DNA of 64,000 nt from contig DATAOB010000126.1 of NCBI GenBank assembly GCA_036265935.1, positions 18,126-82,125 on the forward strand. Reading direction: 5' to 3'. Numbering within the stretch: position 1 is the stretch's first letter; each line of letters begins with the position of its first letter. A program made the translations under genes and the position numbers. The stretch is from JAFASC01 sp036265935. GTDB taxonomy: Bacteria > Pseudomonadota > Alphaproteobacteria > Rhizobiales > Beijerinckiaceae. The notes beneath the pieces are model-generated. The model saw nothing but the letters and a program-made list of their open reading frames with translations, did not search any database and was not told the DNA's origin. Positions 26,730 through 36,123 of this stretch are shown in pieces.

Positions 26730-27455
26730 TTATCCGTCGAGCGCCAGCCGGTAACCCGCGCCGCGCGCCGTGATGAGATAAGCGGGATCGGCGGGATCGC
26801 CCTCGAGCTTGCGCCGCAGACGATTGATCTGCACGTCGACGCTGCGTTCGTTGCACGGCGTGCCGCAGCTCGCCAGCGCGTCGCGCGATACGACCTCGCC
26901 ACGTGCATTCGCTAGAAGCCGCAACATTTCGCGCTCGCGCTCGACAAGCACGATGCGCTCGTCGCCACGACGAAGCTCTCCCTGCGCGAGATCGAAGCGG
27001 AAAGCGCCGAAACGCACCACGCGATCATGTCGAACAGCAATCTCGCGGTCTTTGGTCCGTCGCAGAAGCGAGGCGATTCGTAGCATCAGCTCGCGCGGGT
27101 CGAAGGGCTTTGCCAGATAATCGTCGCCGCCGGCTTCGAGCCCCTCGATTCGATCTTCGACCGCACCTTTGGCTGTCAGAAAAATGATCGGAACACCGGC
27201 GCCGGGCTCGCTTTGCCGCACGTCACGCGCCAGCGAAATGCCGCTGCCGCCGGGCATCATCACGTCGAGCACGAGGCAATCGAAGGCGAGACTCTGCATC
27301 CGGCTCTTGGCATCCGCGGAACTGGCTGCCGTTGTCACACGATAGCCCTGCATCGTGAGATAACGGGCGAGCAAGGCGCGAATGCGACTGTCGTCGTCGA
27401 CGATGAGCAGATGCGCCTCAGATTGTTGCGGTTGCGCGTCTGCCGCGAAGGTCAC
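26730..27455 (-). CDS. OmpR-family response regulator
   Basis: A 241-residue regulator with a receiver domain (acidic pocket VDDD at about 19-22, phospho-acceptor Asp64 in LVLDVMMPGG, and the FLTAKG lysine) and a C-terminal winged-helix DNA-binding domain (about 140-241, ending LITARGAGYRLAL). Partner of the EnvZ-like kinase downstream. It overlaps the upstream MarR gene by 4 bases. Together they suggest one regulatory operon, with the nearby aminotransferase as a possible target. Confidence 0.94.
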   Translation of the reverse strand: MTFAADAQPQQSEAHLLIVDDDSRIRALLARYLTMQGYRVTTAASSADAKSRMQSLAFDCLVLDVMMPGGSGISLARDVRQSEPGAGVPIIFLTAKGAVEDRIEGLEAGGDDYLAKPFDPRELMLRIASLLRRTKDREIAVRHDRVVRFGAFRFDLAQGELRRGDERIVLVEREREMLRLLANARGEVVSRDALASCGTPCNERSVDVQINRLRRKLEGDPADPAYLITARGAGYRLALDG

Positions 27456-27997
27456 GCCCGTTGCCTTTCAGGCGAAAGCGAACTCAGACGCAGCCGCTCG
27501 GCAATGGCGCCACGATCTCCCGGATCGATCATCTCGAGCAGGAATCGCACGGCTTGGTCATAGGCGCCGGGCGGCAATCCCTCGAAGACGCGCGCAAAGC
27601 GTTTCGATTGCAGGCGGGCGAGATCGAGCGCCAGCTTGCGGCCTTTTGCCGTCGGGAACAGCAGACGTTGGCGCCGGTCGACCGGGCCGGGGCGCACCTC
27701 GATATATCCGGTATCCAGAAGCTCCCTCAGGACGCGGCCAAGACTCTGCTTGGTGATCTGAAGAATCGCCAGAATCTCAGCAATCTTCAGGCCGGGCTGG
27801 CGATTGACGAAATGCAGCACGCGGTGATGCGCGCGACCGAATTTGTAATTTTCGAGCAGCCGGTCGGCGTCGCCGACGAAATCGCGATAGGCGAAAAAGA
27901 ACAGCTCGATGATGTCGTACATCGGCGACGGCTCCGGCTCCTCGCCGCCGTTGCGTTTGGAGCCCAGAACGTCGCCAAGTTGGACCGTCTCCACCAA
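27452..27997 (-). CDS. MarR-family transcriptional regulator
   Basis: A 181-residue MarR-type winged-helix regulator: the dimerisation helix YDIIELFFFAYRDFVGDADRLL, then the recognition region GLKIAEILAILQITKQSLGRVLRELL and a wing EVRPGPVDRRQRLLFPTAKG. The first codon is TTG; a GTG directly after it (27994) is better spaced from GAGGTG and may be the true start. It leads the MarR-OmpR-EnvZ operon and is divergent from ilvE. A 25-base palindrome lies just upstream and may be its own operator. Confidence 0.9.
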   Translation of the reverse strand: MVETVQLGDVLGSKRNGGEEPEPSPMYDIIELFFFAYRDFVGDADRLLENYKFGRAHHRVLHFVNRQPGLKIAEILAILQITKQSLGRVLRELLDTGYIEVRPGPVDRRQRLLFPTAKGRKLALDLARLQSKRFARVFEGLPPGAYDQAVRFLLEMIDPGDRGAIAERLRLSSLSPERQRA

Positions 27998-28018
27998 TCA
28001 CCTCTTGAACGCCGCGCG

Positions 28019-28043
28019 AATATGACAGCCTTGTTGACATATT
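28019..28043. promoter_or_regulatory. Candidate MarR operator (25-base inverted repeat)
   Basis: AATATG at 28019-28024 and CATATT at 28038-28043 form perfect 6-base arms, extended imperfectly inward (ACA/TGA). The element is AT-rich against a GC-rich background, 22 bases upstream of the MarR start, in the divergent gap shared with ilvE. A TTGACA at 28034-28039 overlaps it, so binding could block a + strand promoter. This is inferred from symmetry and place only. Confidence 0.45.
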
Positions 28044-28145
28044 CCAGCACGATTGTTACTCGTCAAGCCTTCTGAAGAACAATCGGCAAGGGTCGTCGCG
28101 GTAACCTTTCCGCGCTGGCCAAGGGCAGAGGAGCCCAGGACTATC

Positions 28146-29033
28146 ATGGCGGTGCTTCCCTTCGACCAGCGCGACGGCTTCATCTGGATGAACGGTCAGC
28201 TCGTTCCGTGGAAGGACGCCAAGCTCCATGTGCTCTCGCACGGCCTGCACTACGCCTCCTGCGTCTTCGAAGGCGAGCGCGCCTATGGCGGCGTCGTGTT
28301 CAAGTCGCGCGAACATTCCGAACGCTTCAAACACTCCGCGCAAATCCTCGATTTCGAAATTCCGTACTCGGTCGACGAGCTCGACGCGGCAAAACGGCTC
28401 GTGGTCGACAAGAACGGTTTTAAAGACTGCTATGTGCGGCCCGTCGCCTGGCGCGGCAGCGAGATGATGGCGGTTGCCGCTCAGCACTCGACGATCAATA
28501 CGGCGATCGCGGTGTGGGACTGGCCCTCGATGTTCGATGTCGCCGAGAAGATGAAAGGCATTCGTCTCGACATTGCCGAATATCGGCGGCCGGATCCCGC
28601 GACGGCGCCGGCGCTCGCCAAGGCGGCCGGGCTCTACATGATCTGCACTCTGTCGAAACACCGCGCTGAGCGGCGCGGCTATGCCGATGCCCTCATGTAC
28701 GATTGGCAGGGACGCGTCGCGGAGTGCACCGGCGCCAACGTGTTCTTCACGCGTGACGGCGCTTTACATACGCCGATCGCGGATTGCTTCCTCGATGGTA
28801 TCACCCGCAAGACCGTGATCGATCTTGCCAGACGCCGCGGCTTCGAGGTGATCGAGCGGCGAATAATGCCGGACGAGCTCGATAGCTTTAACGAGTGCTT
28901 CATCTGCGGCACCGGCGCGGAAGTCACTCCCGTTTCCGAAATCGGCTCCTATCGGTTTAAGCCCGGCAATATCTCGCGCACGCTGATCGAGGATTACACG
29001 GCGGAAGTGAATCCGAAGGCGAAGGCGGCGTAA
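28146..29033 (+). CDS. ilvE: Branched-chain amino acid aminotransferase
   Basis: PLP-dependent class IV aminotransferase that interconverts leucine, isoleucine and valine with their 2-oxo acids. Fold-type IV landmarks: DAKLHVLSHGLHYASCVFEGERAY near the N-terminus, YVRPVAWRG, the PLP lysine (about Lys171) in TLSKHRAERRGYADALM, and GRVAECTGANVFF. 295 residues. The ATG at 28146 was chosen because the conserved domain begins just after it; the frame is open further upstream. The gene is divergent from the MarR operon across a gap with a possible MarR operator. Confidence 0.93.
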   Translation: MAVLPFDQRDGFIWMNGQLVPWKDAKLHVLSHGLHYASCVFEGERAYGGVVFKSREHSERFKHSAQILDFEIPYSVDELDAAKRLVVDKNGFKDCYVRPVAWRGSEMMAVAAQHSTINTAIAVWDWPSMFDVAEKMKGIRLDIAEYRRPDPATAPALAKAAGLYMICTLSKHRAERRGYADALMYDWQGRVAECTGANVFFTRDGALHTPIADCFLDGITRKTVIDLARRRGFEVIERRIMPDELDSFNECFICGTGAEVTPVSEIGSYRFKPGNISRTLIEDYTAEVNPKAKAA

Positions 29034-29037
29034 CCCT

Positions 29038-29238
29038 TCACAGTCCGCGCAGAAGCACGCCGAGCATCAGGATCACGTAGGCAGCAAGCGCGACTCCGAG
29101 CCGGTGGGTGTTCACGAACGTGCCGACCACCGGCAGCCGCGTGTAGAGCGATGCCAACGCGGCGAGCGCCAGGATCAGCGACACCACGAATGTGAGGAAG
29201 CGCGGCGCCGTGAGCGCGATGAAGCCGCGTCTGAACAT
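29038..29238 (-). CDS. Small membrane protein, 66 residues
   Basis: Two hydrophobic segments (TFVVSLILALAALASLY and LGVALAAYVILMLGVLL) joined by a short loop (TRLPVVGTFVNTHR) make this a two-helix membrane protein. The ATG at 29238 has GGAG upstream (spacing about 7). An upstream extension is open but not protein-like. It is convergent with ilvE, 4 bases from its stop. I recognise similar small proteins in Hyphomicrobiales, but no function is known. Confidence 0.78.
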   Translation of the reverse strand: MFRRGFIALTAPRFLTFVVSLILALAALASLYTRLPVVGTFVNTHRLGVALAAYVILMLGVLLRGL

Positions 29239-29395
29239 TTCCCGCTCCAGAAGAATCGCATGCCTGACGAGAGACAGACGAGCCTCACGGCGATGAAAAG
29301 GCAAGCCGGCGAATTCCCGTGATCTCCATTCAGGAAAGAGCCAGCTTTGACCGCCTACACGCTTGTATGCGACAGGTGCGCGCACCGGAGGAGTG

Positions 29396-30830
29396 ATGGC
29401 CGCCGATCTCCACGCTGGCTTCATCGCGCTGAACCGCTTCGGGCTGAGATCACGGCGCGGCGGGGATCTCGCCGCTGCCGCCTCGTACCCGCGCGGTTTT
29501 CTCAGGGCGGAGTTGGAGCAGCCCGGCATAGCGGCGCTCGAAGCGCCGGACCTGCCGCGCACGGCGGTCGCGCTGAAAATCCTTTTTACGGATCAAGAGC
29601 AGCAGCGGCTGCAACGCCTTGCGGCGGATATGACGATTCAGACCGCGAGCCTGGAAGAGTCCCCCGGGACGGCGGGCACACCGTCGTCGGCAAAACCGAA
29701 AGAGGCGCCGAAGCCGCCGCCGCCGGCAATCCAGCAAGTCTTCCGCACCGAAGCGTCGGCGCGGCTGCGGCGTATTCTCGAAGCACAACCAGGTTTCGTC
29801 GAGCGGCTCGTTCAGTTCTGGACTAACCATTTCTGCGTCGCGACGATGAAGGGCGGCTTTGTCCGTATCGCCGCGGGCGCATTCGAGCGCGATGCGATCC
29901 GCCCCCACGTACTCGGCCGGTTCGGTGACATGCTGCAGGCTGTCGAAAGTCATCCGGCAATGCTGTTCTATCTCGATAACCAGCTTTCGATCGGCCCGAA
30001 TTCGCCGGCCGGCCAGCGCACCGGCCGCGGTCTGAACGAGAATCTCGCGCGCGAGATTCTCGAGTTGCATACACTCGGCGTGAACGGCGGCTATACGCAA
30101 GCCGACGTGACGGCGCTTGCCCGCATCATCACCGGCTGGACATTTGCCGGGCGCGCCGGGCAGCTCGGTGAGCCGGGCTCGTTCGTCTTCAACGCCAATT
30201 CGCACGAGCCGGGCGAGCAGATTGTTTTGGGCCGCCCGTACGCTCAAAGAGATGTCGGCCAAGGTCGCGCAGCGCTCGCCGATATCGCGCGTCATCCCGC
30301 AACCGCGCAGCACCTTGCATTCAAGCTAGCCCGGCATTTTGTCGCCGACGAGCCGCCGCCCGCGCTTGTCGCCAAGCTGACCGACATATTCCGCAACACC
30401 GACGGCGCTCTCAAAGCGTTGGCGGTCGCTTTGGTGGATCGGACGCTTGGGATGCACCGCGCACGAAGATGCGCAATCCCCAAGAATGTCTCTACGCGGC
30501 GGGACGGATTGTCCGGCGCATGCCCGAAGATCCCGGCCAATTCCTCGGCGCGCTGCTTTTCTCGGCATGCCGCTTTGGGGCCCGCCTGGACCGAACGGTT
30601 TTCCCGATATTGCCGCCGCCTGGGCGAGCCCCGAAGGCATGAAAGTGCGGCTCGAAATCTGCGCACGCATCGCCGATCGCTGGCGCGATTCGCTGAACCC
30701 GCTCGATCTTCTCGACGAGATTGCCGGCGTAGCCGCATCGAGCGAAACACGCCAGGCGATTGCGCGCGCCGAATCGAAGCAGCAGGGGTTGGCTTTGTTG
30801 TTGATGTCCCCGGAAGTGCAGCGCCGATGA
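29396..30830 (+). pseudogene. DUF1800 family protein gene, broken by two frameshifts
   Basis: The gene begins at ATG 29396 (GGAGGAG upstream) and encodes a DUF1800 protein (HFCVATMKGG, LGRFGDMLQAVESHPAMLFYLDN, NENLAREILELHTLGV, LARIITGWTF). The frame changes near 30438 after ALVD/E and again near 30565 after GALLFS. Joining the three frames restores a continuous C-terminus: SDAWDAPRTKMRNP, GRIVRRMPEDPGQFLGALLFS, then MPLWGPPGPNGFPD to the stop at 30830. Each break is best explained by loss of one base. The total would be about 478 residues, normal. The partner DUF1501 gene follows after 13 bases and is intact. Real decay and sequencing errors are both possible; DUF1800 function is unknown. 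Confidence 0.82.
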
Positions 30831-30843
30831 AAGGAGCGCGCCG

Positions 30844-32070
30844 ATGAACCTCTTGTGCGAGACACCGTCTCCCTCGCGCCGCGCGCTGCTTGCGGCAACG
30901 GGCGGGCTGTTCGCCTGGGCGTATCTGCCGAAATTCGCCCGCGCGGCGGATCAGCGCGATCCGCGGCTCGTGGTGATCATCCTGCGCGGTGCGCTCGATG
31001 GTTTATCCGCGGTCGCACCGATCGGCGACCCTGATTATGCCGGGCTGCACGGACAGATCGCGCTGTCGCTTTCCGGCGATCATCCGGCGATCCCGCTCGA
31101 TTCGTTTTTCGCGCTCAATCCGGCGATGCCGGTCTTTGCGCGGCTTTATCGCGCCGGGCAGGGTGCCGTGGTGCACGCGGTCGCCACCCCATATCGCGAG
31201 CGCTCGCATTTCGACGGCCAGGACGTGCTGGAAAGCGGATTTCCGGGGCCCGGCCGCGTCGGCTCGGGCTGGCTCAATCGCGCGATCGCGGCGCTGCCGC
31301 GCGGCGCACCTGTGGCGGTACGCGGCGGGCTCGGCGTCGGCGCCACCACGCCCCTGATTATGCGCGGGCGGGCGCCTGTCCTCGGCTGGTCGCCGCAAAC
31401 CTTGCCGCAGCCGACGGAGGATCTCGCCAATCGCGTGCTCGATCTCTATCGCCATCGCGATCCCCTTCTTGCCGAGGCTCTCATGCAAGGGCTCGCAACC
31501 GAGAAGATTGCTGCCGGCGAGATGGACAAAACGCCGCGCGGCGGTTTTGCGACAGCGGCGGGTATGCGCCAGGCGGCGCAAGGTGCCGCGCGGCTGATCG
31601 CCGCCGACGACGGGCCGCGCGTCGCGGCGCTCGCTTTCGACGGCTGGGACACGCATGCCAACGAGGGCGGAGCGACGGGTCGTCTGGCGCAGCTTCTCGG
31701 CGGTCTCGACGGCGCGCTCGAAGAGTTCGAGCGCACCCTCGCGCCGGTATGGCAGGATACCGCGATTGTCATTGCCACGGAATTCGGCCGCACGGCACGG
31801 ATCAACGGCACGGTCGGCACGGATCATGGGACGGCGACCGTTGCGTTTCTCGTTGGCGGCGCCATCAAAGGCGGCCGCATGATCGCCGATTGGCCTGGAC
31901 TGAAGCCGGATCAGCTCTTTGAAAACCGCGATCTCGCGCCGACCACGGATTTGCGCGCGGTGCTGAAAGGGGTACTCGCGGATCATCTCGGCCTCGGGGG
32001 CAGGGTGCTGGCAGAATCGGTGTTTCCGGATTCTCTCGCTGTGAAGCCGATGAACGGAGTGATCGTTTGA
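30844..32070 (+). CDS. DUF1501 family protein, Tat-exported
   Basis: A 408-residue protein with a twin-arginine-type leader (SRRALLAATGGLFAWAYLPKF, then ARAA). The DUF1501 domain follows: VVIILRGALDGLSAVAP, a YRERSHFDGQDVLESG metal-site-like segment, FDGWDTHANEGG, and FGRTARINGTVGTDHG. These fit the alkaline-phosphatase-like fold of the family. DUF1501 and DUF1800 genes are usual neighbours; here the DUF1800 partner upstream is broken. AAGGAG lies 8 bases upstream. The downstream esterase overlaps its stop. Confidence 0.9.
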   Translation: MNLLCETPSPSRRALLAATGGLFAWAYLPKFARAADQRDPRLVVIILRGALDGLSAVAPIGDPDYAGLHGQIALSLSGDHPAIPLDSFFALNPAMPVFARLYRAGQGAVVHAVATPYRERSHFDGQDVLESGFPGPGRVGSGWLNRAIAALPRGAPVAVRGGLGVGATTPLIMRGRAPVLGWSPQTLPQPTEDLANRVLDLYRHRDPLLAEALMQGLATEKIAAGEMDKTPRGGFATAAGMRQAAQGAARLIAADDGPRVAALAFDGWDTHANEGGATGRLAQLLGGLDGALEEFERTLAPVWQDTAIVIATEFGRTARINGTVGTDHGTATVAFLVGGAIKGGRMIADWPGLKPDQLFENRDLAPTTDLRAVLKGVLADHLGLGGRVLAESVFPDSLAVKPMNGVIV

Positions 32071-32999
32071 ATCTATCGAAACTGATGACCGCGATCGCCA
32101 TTGCGATCGCGGTGGGCGCGGTGCTGTTTGGAACCTACTGGTTCGGCGCCTACTCCTACGCATCCAAGTTGTGGCCCGCCAACCACTTCACGGGCCTGCA
32201 ACTCACGCTGTTGCAGTCATGGCGGCCGCCAGGCGTCGATTACGGTCCCTACGCGCGCCTGATCGCCTATCCCGGAAAAACAACGATTGCCTGTCCGCCG
32301 CAGACAGATCGCTCCGCAGTCCTCCTCATCCTTGGACAATCGAATGCGGCGAATACGGGAGGTCAGCGCTTTCGCTCGCAAAGCGGTCACGTCATCAATT
32401 ATTTTGATGGAAAGTGCACCATCGCTGCATCGCCACTATTGGGCACGTCGGGAATTGCAGGCGAACCATGGAGCGCCATCGGCGACGGCCTAGTCAACGA
32501 TAAGAGCTTTGATGACGTCGTGCTTGTGCCCATCGCTGTTGGCGGCAGCGCTCTGTCGCAGTGGGTCTCGGGCGGCGACCTGCATTCGATGCTGAAGGAA
32601 GTGGTGGATGATGCGCAACGCCATTACCGCATCACGCATGTGCTTTGGCACCAGGGAGAGGGCGACTTCTCCTTACGCACGACCGAAGAGCAATATGTCT
32701 CAGGCTTCCAATCGCTCGCGCGCGATCTGCATAATTGGGGTGTTGCTGCTCCGATCTATGTATCGGTTGCCACGCGTTGTGAGCAGCTCGACACCGACTG
32801 GTCGGCCGACAACCCGGTCAGCCGCGCTCAACGCAAGCTCGGCAAGCTTGGGGAAGGATTTGCAGCCGGCATCGACACGGACGCGCTCTTAAACGCCGTT
32901 GATCGCTTCGACGGCTGTCACATGGGGGGCTCGGGACTGGCGAAGGTTATCGAAGCCTGGACTGCAATCCTTCGCACAAAGGCGAAGGGCAGCGAGTGA
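32067..32999 (+). CDS. SGNH/GDSL-type esterase (sialate O-acetylesterase-like), membrane-anchored or exported
   Basis: A 310-residue protein. Hydrophobic helix at about 8-24, then an SGNH hydrolase domain: block I ILGQSNAAN with nucleophile Ser92, WHQGEGD near 194-200, and DGCHMGG with the Asp282/His285 pair. This layout matches carbohydrate esterases such as sialate O-acetylesterase (DUF303). The start given is TTG, overlapping the DUF1501 stop; ATG at 32085 is an equally good start and still keeps the helix. Substrate, likely an O-acetylated surface sugar, is inferred. The next gene is on the opposite strand, end to end. Confidence 0.8.
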   Translation: MNLSKLMTAIAIAIAVGAVLFGTYWFGAYSYASKLWPANHFTGLQLTLLQSWRPPGVDYGPYARLIAYPGKTTIACPPQTDRSAVLLILGQSNAANTGGQRFRSQSGHVINYFDGKCTIAASPLLGTSGIAGEPWSAIGDGLVNDKSFDDVVLVPIAVGGSALSQWVSGGDLHSMLKEVVDDAQRHYRITHVLWHQGEGDFSLRTTEEQYVSGFQSLARDLHNWGVAAPIYVSVATRCEQLDTDWSADNPVSRAQRKLGKLGEGFAAGIDTDALLNAVDRFDGCHMGGSGLAKVIEAWTAILRTKAKGSE

Positions 33000-33233
33000 T
33001 CAGCCGCGCACCGGCTTGTCGCCGGCATAATGCGTCTCGATCGGTTTGATCGGGCTCATCGAAGCGGAAGTCGGCATGTCGAAGCGGATCATGACGCTTA
33101 GCATGAAAGTGGCGACCGCGAGAATCAGCACCAGAACGAGCGAGAGCTGAAGCTGACGGCGGGCCGAGTCGGCATTGAATGTGCGCGTAAAGCCCGCATC
33201 CGGCGTGCGGTCAAAGTTGTTGGCAATCGACAT
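33000..33233 (-). CDS. Small single-helix membrane protein, 77 residues
   Basis: An N-terminal polar part (MSIANNFDRTPDAGFTRTFN), one hydrophobic helix (LQLSLVLVLILAVATFMLSVMI) and a C-terminal tail ending DKPVRG. It starts at ATG 33233 with GGAAGG eight bases upstream. The family is not recognised. It lies downstream, in transcription order, of the broken glycosyltransferase, 162 bases away, and converges with the esterase gene with no gap. Confidence 0.72.
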   Translation of the reverse strand: MSIANNFDRTPDAGFTRTFNADSARRQLQLSLVLVLILAVATFMLSVMIRFDMPTSASMSPIKPIETHYAGDKPVRG

Positions 33234-33395
33234 GTGCAACCTTCCCAACAATCGCTTGGGGCGTCGTAAACATCCAATGGAAACGAGACTGTGCGATTCC
33301 GCACGTCTAAAGCCGATTTCCCAAGCTCGGCCTTGTCCAACCTCGGCCGTAGAACGCGCGATCGGTGTAAAGGTTGCACCTGCGAAGGTGATTCT

Positions 33396-34636
33396 TCAGT
33401 TGGATCGTATCGCCGCGAGGGAAGTACTTGCCGCGCGTATGTCTGACCTTGCTTGCATTGCGCGGCCGATGATCAGTGCGAATAGCGTGAGCATCACTAT
33501 TGGCCCAAGCGGAATATAGCTTAGCTTGGCGACTAGTCTTGCGATCAGCGGCACGACCCAGACCGCTGCAAGCAGCGACTTTTCGAAAGGCGCAAAGCCC
33601 TTCTCCACGCCGTGTGCGACGACGAACGCGAGCGCCGGCCCGAGCAGGACCATGTCGTAGTCAAGGCAATAGGGCGTGATGAGCAGCGCCGCGACGAGAA
33701 GCGCGGCATATTTCAAGCGGGGGTCCGCCGACGAATGCAGAGCCATGCGATTGCGCCGATGACCAACGTACTGGCGGCAGCCTGAACCGCGTAGGCCTCC
33801 GGCACAGTCCCGCCGAGCATGCGCACGGCCGCGAACATGCTCTGGATTTTCTCCCAGCCGATGTTGCCTTGCTCCAGGACGACGCTGCGCGTGAAGCCGA
33901 GGCTCTGCTGGAAGGCGATCCACGTTTGCAGGCCGAACGCCGCGGCGCTCATTGCGGTCAGCGCCACCAGGCTGGCAGCTCCACCGAGGAGCGCCCGCCA
34001 ACGCGCCGGCCATCAGGGCCACGGGGATCACCAGCCCGAATTGCGGCTGTAGGCGAGAAGCGCAAAGGGCAGTCCCGCAAGCCACGGCCGGGTGTCGAGA
34101 CAGAGGAGGGCGCCGGCAAACAGGCCGGCGGTGAGAAACCCGTTTTGGCCATGTGTCAGGTTGACGAAGACGGCGGGGAAGGCGAGCGCGGCGACGAGGA
34201 CGGTCGCGACCCGAGAGGCCGCTGCCGCGCAGCGCGTGGCGAACTCCGGCCAGATAGAGCATACCGCGAGCGCGGCCCCGTAAGGCAGCAGCGCCAGAAG
34301 CGCTCCAAGGGCGAGAAAATACGGCGGATAATGCCAGCCATACACGTCGGTTGCCGGCCCGAAGAACACCCGCTGCGCGCCAAGGTGAGCCTGCACATCG
34401 AACGGCTGAGCGGGGTGTCCGCCGAGAACCTCCGTCCCGGCAACCCAGACCTAGGCGAAGTCAGTGCCTAGCGGCCGGTCGATGAAGTCGTGGCGCCCAT
34501 CCGAGGTCACAACCAGCACCAGGACCGCGACAGCCTCGAAATCCAGGAGGAGTGCCGGATAGAGGCGCAGGCGCTCGGGTGTCAGCCACGACCCGCTCTT
34601 CAGACTGACCCACATCGATTGCATGGCGCGCGACAT
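33396..34636 (-). pseudogene. Glycosyltransferase family 87 (DUF2029) gene with in-frame stop and frameshifts
   Basis: Reads from ATG 34636. The frame has a TAG at 34451-34453 between GTDFA and VWVAGTEVLGGHPAQPFD; after it the same frame continues (FFGPATDVYGWHYPPYFLALGALL, ...GLPFALLAY). It shifts near 34045 into PQFGLVIPVALMAG, again near 34000 into WRALLGGAASLVALTAMSAAAFGLQTW, and again near 33725 into DPRLKYAALLVAALLITPYCLDYDMVLLGPALAFVV. Joined, this gives a complete about 410-residue multi-helix mannosyltransferase-like protein. Two of the shifts fit loss of one base from AA or GGG. With one stop and three shifts, real inactivation is likely. The substrate would have been a polyprenyl-phosphate sugar (family role). 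Confidence 0.8.
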
Positions 34637-34786
34637 GACGCCGCGAGCCTAGTTCCGAAAGCCTTAAGGTTCGCTGATTCTTCTCAGTGAGACGGCAGCA
34701 TTTGAATTGCCCTCATGCCGCACTGCACCTATGTTCCGCCCGCGCGCAAGCGGTGCGCGACCCCAACGACAGGAGAGGATTTTTCG

Positions 34787-35989
34787 ATGGCCTTCCTCGC
34801 CGATGCACTTTCACGCGTGAAGCCCTCCGCGACGATCGCGGCGACGCAGAAAGCGCGCGATCTGAAGGCGAAAGGCCGGGAGATCATCAGCCTCTCCGTC
34901 GGCGAGCCTGATTTCGACACGCCGGACAACATCAAGCAGGCGGCGATCAAGGCGATTGAGCGCGGCGAGACGAAGTACACGCCGGTTGCCGGAATTCCGG
35001 AGCTGCGCCAGGCGATCGCCGAAAAGTTCAAGCGCGAGAACGGGCTCGACTACAAGGCCTCGCAGGTGATCGTCGGCACCGGCGGCAAACAGATCCTATT
35101 CAACGCGTTCCTGGCGACGCTCAATCCGGGCGACGAGGTGATCTGTGTTGCACCGTACTGGGTGAGCTACCCGGAAATGGTGGCGATCTGCGGCGGTACG
35201 GCGGTCACCGTGCAGACCAAGATGGAGCACGCCTTCAGGCTACAGCCGGAGGACCTCGAAGCCGCGATCACGCCGCGCACCAAATGGCTCATCCTGAACT
35301 CGCCGTCGAACCCGTCCGGCGCTGCCTATACGCGCGAGGAGCTGAAGAAGGTCACCGACGTGCTTCTCAAGCACCCGCATGTCTGGGTGCTGACCGACGA
35401 CATGTACGAGCATCTCGTCTATGGCGATTTCGTCTTCACGACGCCGGCGCAGGTCGAGCCCGAACTCTACGACCGCACGCTGACGATGAACGGAGTATCG
35501 AAATCCTACGCCATGACCGGCTGGCGCATCGGCTATGGCGCGGGCCCCGACGCGCTTATCAAGGCTATGGACATGCTGCAGGGCCAGCAGACCTCCGGCG
35601 CTTGCTCGATCGCGCAATGGGCCTCGGTCGAGGCGCTAACCGGTCCGCAGGATTTCATCCCGAAGAGCCGCAAAGCCTTCGAGGAGCGGCGCGATCTCGT
35701 CGTCTCGATGCTCAATCAAGCGCGTTTCCTGAAATGCCACTCGCCGGAGGGCGCGTTCTACGTCTATCCCTCGTGTGCCGAGGCGATCGGACGCAAAGCG
35801 CCGGACGGTTCGGTCATCGAGAATGACGAGGATTTCTGCAATGCGCTGCTCGAAACCGAGGGCGTTGCGGTGGTGCAGGGGACGGCTTTCGGAAGCGGAC
35901 CGAACTTCCGCGTGTCCTATGCGACGTCGAACGCGCTGCTCGAGGCTGCCTGCCGCAAAATCCAGCATTTCTGCGGCAGCCTGAGCTGA
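34787..35989 (+). CDS. aatA: Aspartate aminotransferase (class I PLP enzyme)
   Basis: A 400-residue fold-type I aminotransferase that swaps amino groups between aspartate and 2-oxoglutarate; some members also act on prephenate. Landmarks: SLSVGEPDFDTPDNI, KYTPVAGIPELR, the PLP pocket NSPSNPSG, and the Schiff-base Lys239 in NGVSKSYAMTGWRIGY. It begins at ATG 34787, with AGGAGAGG upstream, although the frame is open 72 bases further. The 1b subgroup assignment rests on overall resemblance. It stands alone; the next gene begins 135 bases downstream. Confidence 0.94.
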   Translation: MAFLADALSRVKPSATIAATQKARDLKAKGREIISLSVGEPDFDTPDNIKQAAIKAIERGETKYTPVAGIPELRQAIAEKFKRENGLDYKASQVIVGTGGKQILFNAFLATLNPGDEVICVAPYWVSYPEMVAICGGTAVTVQTKMEHAFRLQPEDLEAAITPRTKWLILNSPSNPSGAAYTREELKKVTDVLLKHPHVWVLTDDMYEHLVYGDFVFTTPAQVEPELYDRTLTMNGVSKSYAMTGWRIGYGAGPDALIKAMDMLQGQQTSGACSIAQWASVEALTGPQDFIPKSRKAFEERRDLVVSMLNQARFLKCHSPEGAFYVYPSCAEAIGRKAPDGSVIENDEDFCNALLETEGVAVVQGTAFGSGPNFRVSYATSNALLEAACRKIQHFCGSLS

Positions 35990-36123
35990 TCGTAAAAGTG
36001 GCGTGGTCCCGCGGATGCGAGGCGCGCCCCTTGCGCTCCCCGCCCTCAGATGAAAGCATTGTGACACAGGGCGCGCGGCACCCGCGCGAGTGACACGACG
36101 CGCCTCACGGGGAGGTGTGCGCC

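Noticed and set aside
30430..30570. Programmed frameshifting in the DUF1800 gene
   Set aside because: Two separate shifts, with no slippery heptamer or downstream stem, argue for indels, not recoding.
33240..33395. Possible tRNA or small RNA in the gap after the small membrane protein
   Set aside because: There is a short stem (GGTTGCACCTGCGAAGGTG) but no cloverleaf, no TTC loop and no CCA-adjacent acceptor stem.
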